NCBI GenBank assembly: GCA_022457155.1
Contig: JAJGOT010000466.1
Location: 248,001-312,000, forward strand
Direction: 5' to 3'
DNA: 64,000 bases
DNA from: Cladopsammia gracilis
Taxonomy: Eukaryota > Cnidaria > Anthozoa > Scleractinia > Dendrophylliidae
This document shows, piece after piece, positions 1 to 8,193 of this stretch. Below the pieces are notes generated by a model, which did no database searches, was not told where the DNA came from, and saw nothing but the letters and a program-made list of their open reading frames with translations. Both the position numbers and the translations under genes were made by a program. How positions within the stretch are numbered: position 1 is the stretch's first letter; the number at the start of each line of letters is the position of its first letter.

Positions 1-636
1 CTCTTTTGGCATCCATTGCGGTTTCTTTGACTCCCTTTTGTTGCAAGATAAATACTTATCGGCTAAAGTTTGTTATCAGGATCGTACATTAGTGTCTAAG
101 GTCTGCGGTGCCAGACTTGTGAGAATAAAGTGTTTCCCATCACGGATAACCGATATAGAGTCTCAAAATGCCGTAGTCTACAATTCCACTGCAGTGAAAT
201 CATGAATTCTTGCAATAATTTTTAGCCCCTTAGTTAGTTCTGTAGTTGAGTAGTGTGTCTCAGTGGAGCTATGATAAACCTCCGTTGTTTTGTAAATAGC
301 GTTTGATTTGGCTTCAAACAGATAATCGGCTGCAGCATCATCACGGTTGCTGTTTTTGTAAATCTCACGGATGCTAGTAAATTCTTACCTTCTTCTAAGC
401 AAGGAATGAGACAATTTTATGTCCTAAGGATTTATAAAACAGACTTATGCTTCAGGCTTTTAAAATACTTTTTTGCGACGAGTGGGAGTCGTGTTCAGCC
501 TGTCTATTTTTATACTACTTTATAAAACGCTCGGAAGTAATCGGAAACCGCCGAAAATATGATTGACGGCAGGGAAAAACGCAACCGTTGGTGGTGATTT
601 GGATTTCAGATTCCGCATGTTATTGAAAAGCGCAGT
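1..636. other. Unassigned repeat-like DNA with a short coding-like stretch
   Basis: No recognisable gene. On the minus strand a frame is open without a methionine from about 384 to 178 (roughly 68 codons) and has protein-like composition, for example IREIYKNSNRDDAAADYLF. It ends at a TAG and could be the tail of an unknown transposon protein. I could not place the family. Its upper edge abuts a LINE ORF2 fragment, so this may be another insertion into that LINE. Confidence 0.2.
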
Positions 637-776
637 AATCATGTCCCAAAGTAATACAGAGTTAACCGAGTCGTCTTCTTTATATTCATCTTGAACGTTC
701 GTGATTGTTGATTTGATAAGGTTGAGATATTCCGTTTCGATAAGATACGAGGTGTTCAATTTCCAAAATCCCCGGA
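637..776 (-). pseudogene. LINE ORF2 fragment (linker after endonuclease), L1/Tx1-like
   Basis: The minus strand encodes a short stretch with FWKLN followed about 30 residues later by LLWDMI. This resembles the linker between endonuclease and reverse transcriptase in L1/Tx1-type ORF2 proteins (GFWKLN...LWDMI pattern). It has the same orientation as, and would directly follow, the endonuclease fragment at 2,937-3,555, so both are probably parts of one LINE separated by about 2.1 kb of inserted DNA. Similarity stops after DMI near 637 and no reverse transcriptase is seen. Family assignment is from motif memory only. Confidence 0.45.
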
Positions 777-831
777 CCTCTTTGGTTTGTATGAAGGGAC
801 AGATTTATAGTGATCATGGAATGATCGACGG

Positions 832-866
832 CAAATCGACCGCATTTTTCCGTGGTCTATACTCTT
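832..866 (+). repeat. Solo end of a terminal-inverted-repeat element
   Basis: This 35-bp segment is the reverse complement of 2,159-2,193 with one mismatch. It carries the GGTCTATACTC end also found at 2,858-2,868. It looks like one end of the same short DNA-transposon family whose fuller copy lies at 2,161-2,868. No partner end is evident nearby. Confidence 0.5.
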
Positions 867-1620
867 ATTACTCGTGGCGAAGCACACGAGGTATAAATCC
901 GGCGTTGACTTTTCTTGTTTTTTTTTCGTGTCACATTAGCGCATGCAAATTTATGCACGCATATTTAAGTCTATATAGACGACTATATGGCTTTCGGCCA
1001 TGAAATACATACCGTAAAATCTCTCCGTTTGTGTAATCCAGAAGCAAGATAAAGAACTACTGCGTACAACTGCACACTTTCAAGACAATTCAAGGCGTTC
1101 ATGGATGGATAGGACCGTTTGATATTGTGTTCGCCGCTTATTCCTGTGGGATTTTTGCTCTGGCAAGTTTTGTGTTTTATATATTAAACTTGCCATTTGC
1201 CTAGCGATCGAGCTCCGGGTCGAGCTTAAGTGTCAGCTACTGAATCTAGTGAATGCAGTGTAGTCTTACTTTTAAACCCGTGTATACGTGAAAGCATGAT
1301 GAACAGGTTATCGGCAAGGGTGTTTAAATAAAATTCATTCTCTCACTCACTCACTCACTCGCTCCTTCCATCAGCTGTAAACTTAGTGAGCAAATGCTTT
1401 GTTACGAACACGTTTCGTAACAGGAATTCAACGTGAATCCAACGATAACAATAATGAATTTGATGTAAACGAATATAGACAACAATAAGCTTACAGATGT
1501 TTCGCATTTGGAGTTTTTAGTGCAACATTAAAATCGATCTAAAAGGATTTTGCAACCTAAACGCGCGTTCTGATGCGTATCTAGCTTTAAATAATAAAAT
1601 TTAGTTCGAAGGTAGTATGT
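867..1620. other. Non-coding interval with a (TCAC)n microsatellite
   Basis: I see no gene. A short CTCACTCACTCACTCAC run lies at about 1,340-1,360. The interval belongs to the roughly 2.1 kb of DNA inserted between two halves of a LINE ORF2. Confidence 0.5.
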
Positions 1621-1790
1621 GTTCTTGGACAGCGCAGTGATTGAGTTTGTGGCTTAGTCCCGGACGGCCCGAGTTCGAATCTCCATCAAGTCCTCTTTTT
1701 TTTTCTTTTTTTTTTTTTTCCTTTTTTTTTTTTTTTTTCTTTTTTCGAACTGGACATTATGAAAGTGATGTACTTTTTTTTTTCGTTCGT
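1621..1790 (+). repeat. tRNA-derived SINE head followed by T-rich tract
   Basis: An A-box-like AGCGCAGTGATTGAG (1,631-1,645) is followed about 26 bp later by a B-box-like GAGTTCGAATCTC (1,671-1,683). This is the spacing of a tRNA internal promoter. The acceptor and anticodon arms do not pair convincingly, and the sequence runs into a long T-rich tract (about 1,695-1,745), so a SINE or tRNA pseudogene fits better than a working tRNA. No anticodon is assigned. Confidence 0.45.
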
Positions 1791-2041
1791 CAAAAATCCT
1801 TACGTTTAATTTAAAAAAATATATATCGAACTGTGTCAGTGTGAAAACGTATTAAAGCTTACGGCAATATTGCGTTACACTTTACGCGTTAGCATTTCTT
1901 CTTCTCGGGTTGGCTCTTAGGAGCCTTTGATTAGATATAATTTTAAGCTTATGTTTCTCTGTAAAAGCACTCAAATCACTTGGGAATCAATGCTGCAATG
2001 AGTTAAAGGCGCCACGAGTTCAAGCTGTGTACAGCTTCTTG

Positions 2042-2157
2042 TTTACCATAGAAATGACGTCATAAAATGTTCAAAACTCAAGTGGAACCATGAGCCGTTA
2101 GGCGAGTGGTTTCACTGCCAAGTTTTGAACATTTTATGGCGTCATTTCTATGGTAAA
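2042..2157. repeat. Foldback MITE (34-bp arms)
   Basis: The arm at 2,045-2,078 (ACCATAGAAATGACGTCATA...) is the reverse complement of 2,121-2,154 with one mismatch, around a loop of about 42 bp. No coding capacity. The ACCATAGAAATGA motif recurs at 2,876-2,888, so the family has several copies here. Confidence 0.7.
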
Positions 2158-2160
2158 TAA

Positions 2161-2868
2161 GAGTATAGACCATGGAAAAATGCGGTCGATTTGTTTTTTA
2201 CAATAACAAACTTGAATAACTGCGAGCGCCGAGCGAACTAGTTTGCGGGAATCATTTTAGAAAGTAAGCTTAAAGATAAACAACCTAAGACTGAAAAACT
2301 GCTGCAAAATGTTTTTGCGTGGGGAATAATTAAAGCCTTAACTTTTTATGTGAATAAATTATGTAACGAAAAAGGCTCACACAAAAATTCTCTTCAGCTT
2401 AAATCATCAGCACAACAAAGAGCCGTTATTCGGCAAATTTTAGAGAACCGCGCTCGGCGATAATCGCAAAATAGAGCACAATAACCTCATACAAAGTCAA
2501 ATATAAAATTACTAGGCACACTTTACAAAGCTAACCTTTTTCAAATTTGAAATATCTTCGAATAATCAGATGAATCTTTGCTCCAAGTTGTTTTCGGCTC
2601 AGTTTTAGTTCTTTCGGGCGCCGGCGACTGATTCCGTGGATTTTCCCGTAAAACTACGACAAGTCGTTTGTCCTTTTTGCTTCGCACTTAATTCCAGGCA
2701 AATTTAGCTGATTGTAAACTAAATTTAACTGACGAGAGAGCATTCTTTTCATTGAAGAATTCCAGTTTAAAGTGCATTTTTCACTGTTTGAAGAACCCGC
2801 AGCGCCAAAAGTTTGACAAAACTCACCGCGTTGCGTTACCTGTTACGTCATTTTCATGGTCTATACTC
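2161..2868. mobile_element. Non-autonomous DNA element with GAGTATAGACCATG ends
   Basis: The left end GAGTATAGACCATG (2,161-2,174) is matched by CATGGTCTATACTC (2,855-2,868), giving a 14-bp perfect terminal inverted repeat with weaker similarity just inside. The 708-bp interior has no credible reading frame. No clear target duplication is visible, so superfamily is not assigned. A solo end of the same family lies at 832-866. Confidence 0.5.
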
Positions 2869-2936
2869 TCATCGACCATAGAAATGAGCCAATCAGCGCG
2901 CGGGAATTCACACAGTTATTGTAAAAATAAGCTTTG

Positions 2937-3555
2937 ACTTACTAAAAAGAAATCAAGTCTACATTGAACCGTTGGTTGCCGTTGTCTCCACGTATATCTT
3001 TTTTCATCTGGATTAAACATTCTCCAAACGTCAACCAGGTCGAAATTTTCTTTAATTTCATTAATACTCTTTAGACGTTTTTGTTGGGTTCTTGCAAGAC
3101 CACCCTTTTTGTCTTTGTTAATATCCAGAACAAGATTGAAGTCTCCACCTATAATTATGTCTTCGCATTTAAATTCTAAAAGATGATCAGAAAAGTTTTG
3201 AAAAAAGGCAGGGTTGTCTTCGTTTGGAGCGTATATGTCAGCAAGAGTCAACAGCTTTTCGTTGGCTTCGATGTCGCATGCAGATAATGAAACTCCCCAA
3301 GGGGTCTGTATAAACTCTTTTGAATTGCAAATTAAAGTTATTAGTGAAAAGAAAACAGACACCTGTTTTGTTGCTTTCATAAGAGGTGAAACCCCATTCT
3401 GCTTTCCACAAGTGATTTGTTTTATCGATGCAGTGAACTTCTTGTAGCATACAAATTGATTCTTTCTTTTTTTCGGAGCCAATTAAACATCTCTCTTCTT
3501 TTAGAACCATCCCTAAGTCCCCTGACGTTCAAAGAAAATATTTTCAATTCCATTG
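2937..3555 (-). pseudogene. LINE ORF2 endonuclease fragment, L1/Tx1-like
   Basis: The minus strand encodes an apurinic-type endonuclease fragment. Visible pieces are a start-like methionine near 3,554, then MLQEVHC (the catalytic-Glu block QE), DIYAPNED, GGDFNLVLD (GDFN block), and YTWRQ...CRLDFFLVS. At least one frameshift occurs at the A-run near 3,470. Frames also change between about 3,300 and 3,420. The domain ends abruptly at about 2,937, where inserted DNA begins; a matching downstream ORF2 piece is at 637-776. Nicking by such domains primes LINE reverse transcription in the nucleus. This copy is inactive. Confidence 0.75.
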
Positions 3556-3618
3556 TGTAGCGCAATTTCGTGCCTTGTATTGTTTTCTAGAGAGAAATAT
3601 GCGTGCCTCAGTATAGCA

Positions 3619-4391
3619 CAGGCGGTGTGCGTCACGAGATTTGACCAATAGAAAGCCGTTGTTTAAACAATAGTCCTCGCGGCAAACAAGAAGCTATTTC
3701 GGCGCGTGCTGTTGAAAAAATTGTTCCTTTTCAAGGATTTCCGCGATGTCGATTAAAAATATTTTCAGGCAGATTTAAAGAGAAATATCCCTTCTTTGTT
3801 ATGGCTACAATTAAATGTTACATTCGAGCACAATGACTGCCTTAGCTGATCTCAAAGTAACCCTACTCGGTTCAGTTGCCACATTATTGTAAACTGAACT
3901 TTCACACCTTTTCTTAGACTTCTCATTCCTTTACACCTTTGTTTTCCGTCAATAATTTGGGACATACAGTTAATTTAGCCTTTCTTATTTGACAATTTCT
4001 TGGTCTACCCGGGTCTACCCCTTTTAGTTTTCTTGGTTGAAGCCGTTCAAAATTGATAACTTCGGCAGCGAGAACGGCACAAAACAATAGGTTTAGTCAG
4101 CGAAAACAATGCCTCTCCACGTGTTGCACGTGCGTTTTACATTTTGGTACATTTCTTTGCCGTTCCCTACAAAACCACAACGTCAATGAATAGAAAAATC
4201 GGCCTTTACGAAGTATTTTTGCGTTTGTAGACTTGTATATTTGATTACTTTACCAAAGAAAAGACGCTAGATTTAAATTCAGGCTAAATAACGCAAACGT
4301 AGGAGATGCTCACTCCGTCGAGACGAAGGGAAAATGAGCCGCTCCACAAATTAACCCATGGGGCATTGCAAGTCGTGTCGCACACCGCCTG
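3619..4391. mobile_element. Non-autonomous element with 9-bp target duplication (Mutator-like)
   Basis: The ends are CAGGCGGTGTGCG (3,619-3,631) and CGCACACCGCCTG (4,379-4,391), with similarity extending to about 19 bp. Flanks are a perfect 9-bp direct repeat AGTATAGCA at 3,610-3,618 and 4,392-4,400. A 9-bp duplication is characteristic of Mutator-like elements. The 773-bp body has no transposase frame. It sits between the ORF1 and ORF2 remnants of the minus-strand LINE. Confidence 0.8.
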
Positions 4392-4437
4392 AGTATAGCA
4401 TGTGTGTGACGTGTCAAAAAATAAAGCGAAACTTAAG

Positions 4438-4617
4438 GCTGGTTTTCACTAGCGCATAAGCATAAGCACAAGCCAACAAACGCAGACTCAGTAACGTGTT
4501 ATTCATTAGTTCCAATTGTTTGAACAAAACAGAACAATAGGCACTAATGATCAACATGTTACTGAGTCTGCGTATGTTGGCTTGTGCTTATGCTTATGCG
4601 CTAGTGAAAACCAGCCC
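4438..4617. mobile_element. Short MITE with about 60-bp inverted repeats
   Basis: The segment beginning GGCTGGTTTTCACTAGCGCA (4,438 on) is mirrored by TGCGCTAGTGAAAACCAGCC ending at 4,617. The arms run about 60 bp and enclose an AT-rich centre. No coding capacity. Flanks TTAA and CTTA do not give a clean target duplication. It also lies inside the decayed LINE. Confidence 0.75.
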
Positions 4618-4869
4618 TTAGGCATTAAAGAAATTAAATAAATTACTAGACTATGTGTACTGCGGTAGTAAATAAATAAATCTATAAAATAATGAGAATA
4701 ATTAAATTAAATAAGAAAACACTGTCAGTTCATAGGAGTCTTGTTAGGGCTAAAAAAATATAAAAGCGAGAAGAAACTAAGTTTTTAGTTGAAAGCAGCT
4801 CTTAAATTTAAAGAGGCGCTTTCTCTCCGGGCTAGACAGAATAGAATTTGGCTTGCTAACCAATTAAAC

Positions 4870-5400
4870 TTATAAGGTCTTAACATAAACCTTACCATCT
4901 AATGTCCAAACACTGAGAAGTGTTCCATCTTGCCTTCGTTTGTTCGCTTCACTTACAATTTTCCTCCTGTAGGCTGTAAGATTCTCATTGACAAATATGT
5001 GTTGTTGTTGTCTAGTGGAAGGATAACTAGGAAATATATCCGAGATTTTAACGTGCTTTAGTTCTAATACGTTCCTTTTAAAACTTGGACTTCACCTTGT
5101 GGTTGCAAAAATTAACAATAATGGCTTTTCCAGATCCACGCTTCAACTTATGAGAATTTTCGATATCTTCAGACTCTATCGTGATATTCAAGGCTTCGGC
5201 GACTTTGATAACGGCCATCTCAGTGTCAGAGTAGGCGTCCTGAGGGATGCCATAGATTTCTAGGGATTTTTTTCTCGTGTATTGTTCTAAATCGTCTAGT
5301 TCACCCCACAGTCAATCGGATTCTTCCATTTGTTTCTCCAAATTCTTTTTGGCTTTTCCAAGCTCATTCCTCGTCGACTCTAGTGAAATCTTTAACAGAA
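4870..5400 (-). pseudogene. LINE ORF1 remnant (coiled coil plus FP-C-like domain)
   Basis: Read on the minus strand from about 5,400: a coiled-coil-like segment, then LDDLEQYTRKKSLEIYGIPQ, a helix with KVAEALNI, SHKLKRGSGKAIIVNF, then FVNENLTAYRRKIVSEANK, and DGKVYVKTL followed by TAA at 4,870. This order matches ORF1-type proteins of L1/Tx1-like LINEs and FP-C-like proteins, which bind the LINE RNA. Frame is broken at least twice (stop and frameshift near 5,070-5,090 and a stop near 5,310). It is upstream of, and in the same orientation as, the endonuclease fragment at 2,937-3,555. Confidence 0.65.
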
Positions 5401-5750
5401 CACCAAAAAGAAGGTGTCAATGCAAGTGCTTTCAGAAGAGAAGTTCAACCATAATCAGTTTTTAGCGGCACCAGCTGGAAAACTTCAATTTTTGACAAAT
5501 GAACTGAATACAGTGTGACCGAAGAATCACTCTGATAACAGCTACCGCTAACAACTACTGTATTATTCCGAAAATAGCGTTGAAGGCTCGATTTCTTATC
5601 TTAGTTAGCTAGCCAACAGTAACACGTTGTATTGAGGAAAACTCCACCTATAACAACTTGTCTTGTTATATAGTTGGAGTTGGAGTTCTTCTGATACTTT
5701 GGTTTTTAATTTGAACTGCGCAGTTTTAAAAGATCCTACATATTATTGGA

Positions 5751-5838
5751 ATGAAGCTGAATTTGCATGTCTTTGCTTCGTATGAAAGGTCTGTGCTGCT
5801 TCGGATCATTGTTTTCTTTGCCTTCTGTTTTGAACACG
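5751..5838 (+). other. Candidate signal-peptide first exon with splice donor
   Basis: An ATG at 5,751 opens about 29 codons ending in a hydrophobic run (LLRIIVFFAFCFEH) and reaching a good donor, CACG|GTAAGTCC, at 5,839. A diverged copy of the same segment, with the same donor region, lies at about 6,190-6,380. Either this is a duplicated signal-peptide exon of a secreted peptide gene or a chance frame in a duplicated repeat. No downstream exon was identified. Confidence 0.25.
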
Positions 5839-6189
5839 GTAAGTCCTTTCCTAAATGCAATTGCATGTTTTTTTTTTCCAATAACTATGGCAACTAGTAA
5901 ATTCGGAAGATAAGATTCCTTTCCCTAAAATGTTCTGCTGCTGAAATATTCAGCTAAAAGAACCGAAAAGCTCAAACTGTATCAGCTTCCACATGATTTC
6001 CTTTAAGGCACTAAAATGATAAAGAAACACAGTACAACGCCATTACAAGGGTTTTCGTTGAGTGCCCCTTACTGATATTGAATAATATTAATAACAATAA
6101 TACCTTTATTAAAGTATCAAAGTTGTTTAGCGAAAATAGGTACCGAAAGAGTGTTGCGTCAGAACTTTTTATAGAGGATAGTAAATGTC

Positions 6190-6380
6190 TTAATGTGCAT
6201 TTCTTCTGATGCTTTGGTTATAATTTTGAGCTGTGCAGTTTTCTAAGATTCTAAATATAACAGGAATGATGCTGAATTTGCGTGTCTTTGTTTCGTAGAA
6301 ACGATCTCTTTTATTTCCGCTCACTGAGCATTTTTGAACACGGTGAGTCCTTTCCTAAATCCAATTGCATGGTCGTTTGT
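6190..6380 (+). repeat. Diverged duplicate of 5,690-5,870
   Basis: Shared blocks include TTCTTCTGAT.CTTTGGTT, GATGCTGAATTTGCGTGTCT and GAACACGGTGAGTCCTTTCC, in the same order as in the upstream copy. The reading frame open in the upstream copy is closed here by a TAG soon after the ATG, so if it was an exon this copy is dead. Confidence 0.5.
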
Positions 6381-6637
6381 CAATAATTGTGGCAACTTAC
6401 TGCTTTTTTTTTTGCACACCGTTTATGTCGATTCGTTTGAAAAGGGAATAAGATTCGCTAAATTTCAGCTACATCAACCTATGCGTCTTTAAACGAATTG
6501 AAAAGCTCATTTAAGTTATCACAGTTGTTATTATTTAGAGCTTTTATTACCCGATAGTCACCTTCTCCCAAATTGTTTTCACTAGTGCACGTTGAGATTG
6601 GTGTTATAGTTAACATGTCATGTTTGCATACATCTTA

Positions 6638-7225
6638 GTCCGTATTCACATATTCTAAAATGTATAGAAAAATGCTATTTTGCGTAGTGTTCAGTCGTCT
6701 ACAAAGCGTCTAAAATTATTTGAAGTTCAGCTGTATTAAGCAACACGTTACATACCGAAATGATCGGTTTATGATTCGAGAATTTTCCATGGCATGGGGG
6801 AGGATGAGACAAATAGTTGCACTGCGTAAATTCCTTATGACGGACACACCGAGGATAACACCCAGGTTTCAGGTGCACAGGTACATAAAGAAGAGGGTAC
6901 TAGTAACCGAAATCACCCTCAATGGGTACCAGAAACCTGGGTGTTATCCTCGGTGTGTCCGTATTCACATATTCTAAAATGTATAGAAAAATGAAATTTT
7001 GCGTAGTGTTCAGTCGTCTACAAAGCGTCTAAAATTCTTTGAAGTTCAGCTGTATTAAGCAACACGTTACATACCGAAATGACCGGTATGGGGGAGGATG
7101 AGACAAATAGTTGCACTGCGTAAATTCCTTATGACGGACACACCGAGGATAACACCCAGGTTTCTGGTGCACAGGTACATGAAGAAGAGGGTACTAGTAA
7201 CCCAAATCACCCTCAACGGGCAAAG
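6638..7225. repeat. Tandem duplication with an inverted insert
   Basis: The block starting GTCCGTATTCACATATTC at 6,638 repeats at 6,956, and most of the following 270 bp is nearly the same in both copies. Between them, about 6,929-6,961 is the reverse complement of the segment around 6,841-6,875 (GACACACCGAGGATAACACC). The direct and inverted order suggests template switching or a foldback intermediate. It immediately precedes the Polinton insertion site. Confidence 0.75.
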
Positions 7226-7323
7226 CGGGCACCCACGTTGCTTACTTACGACTATCCTTGCAACCCAACATGTGGCGGATTTATACGAGTGGAGACATGA
7301 TTCAGTGTCGTTTCCATACATGC

Positions 7324-7329
7324 GCGAAC
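7324..7329. repeat. Polinton target-site duplication, left copy (GCGAAC)
   Basis: GCGAAC occurs directly outside the left terminus and again at 24,711-24,716 directly outside the right terminus. Six bp is the known Polinton target duplication length. Confidence 0.92.
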
Positions 7330-7819
7330 AGTAGATATAAAACGATGATTCCGCGCCAAAACTCAAAAACCCAAAGCCCCCCGCCCTAAGAAATTCCGAG
7401 AAAACCTCAAAAACAACATCCCCATCTGCTAAATTTACCGCTAAAAATTAACTACCGCTAAATTTATCGCTAAAATGTTATTTTCATTTGGAAATCAAAT
7501 AAATTATCGTTAAAAATTAGCGGGTCTTAGAAAACCACACAAATAACACAAAAAGTGTTATTTTATTCCCTTGAAATTTAGCGGGTCTCAAAAATAACAC
7601 TTTTGTGTGTTATTTTATTATCCCTGAAAATTAACTAGAGCTAGTCTTTGCTGGCGCCTCGTTGCTAGCTTTGCGTTATTTGAATTCAGGGGTTTCACTG
7701 AGCTGGCTATGGTTAGTTCTAAGGGGTTCGCTTTCTATGAGTTTACTCCTGGATTTTTTATTGCAGGGGGCTTTGGGTTTTTGGCTTTTGGCGCGGAATC
7801 ATCGTTTTATATCTACTGC
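7330..7819. repeat. Polinton left terminal inverted repeat (about 490 bp)
   Basis: It matches the reverse complement of 24,220-24,710 along its length with scattered substitutions and small indels. Its inner end (GGCTTTTGGCGCGGAATCAT... to 7,819) is itself a reverse complement of its outer end over about 55 bp, so each terminal repeat is framed by its own short inverted repeat. The middle contains several TAGCG/CGCTA-rich near-repeats. Confidence 0.93.
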
Positions 7820-7849
7820 CGATGGGGGAAGGATGAAATGAAAAATTAT

Positions 7850-7947
7850 TTTTCTCCCGCGGGAGAAATCATTTATATTTTCAAAACAGTTTCTCCCGCG
7901 GGAGAAATTATTTATATTTTTAAAACAGTTTCCCACACGTGAGAATC
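7850..7947. promoter_or_regulatory. Tandem palindromic boxes, set A (39-bp period)
   Basis: Two units of 39 bp (7,851-7,889 and 7,890-7,928) and a degenerate third carry the perfect 18-bp palindrome TTTCTCCCGCGGGAGAAA. They lie just inside the left terminal repeat and upstream of the polymerase gene. Arrangement resembles binding sites for a dimeric protein; role as promoter, operator or replication site is inference. Confidence 0.6.
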
Positions 7948-8040
7948 TTGTGTACACATTATTTTTAATTTAAATGCTAATTCAAGCTGGTTTCTTAGTA
8001 ACAAATATCACTTGGTGATTTTTTATTGTATTACACAAAA

Positions 8041-8134
8041 TTTTCTACAGCTTGTAGAAAATTCTGTATAATTTCTACAGCTTGTAGAAAATTCTGTATA
8101 ATTTCTACAACTTGTAGAAAATTCTGTGTAATAT
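8041..8134. promoter_or_regulatory. Tandem palindromic boxes, set B (30-bp period)
   Basis: Three 30-bp units begin at 8,041, 8,071 and 8,101, each centred on TTTCTACARCTTGTAGAAA, which is palindromic. They lie 60-150 bp upstream of the polymerase start at 8,194. An AT-rich stretch separates them from that start. A regulatory or replication-initiation role is inferred from position and symmetry. Confidence 0.6.
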
Positions 8135-8193
8135 GCCGCTTACTTTGAGATGGGAGAAAATAAATAAAAATTATTTTATTTTTTCATTTAAAA

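Noticed and set aside
1621..1700. Functional tRNA gene
   Set aside because: A and B boxes are present, but the stems do not pair convincingly and a T-rich tract follows; a SINE head fits better.
7709..7942. Plus-strand ORF of 77 aa inside the left Polinton terminal repeat
   Set aside because: It crosses the terminal repeat edge and the palindromic boxes; the inverted copy on the right does not keep it as a gene.
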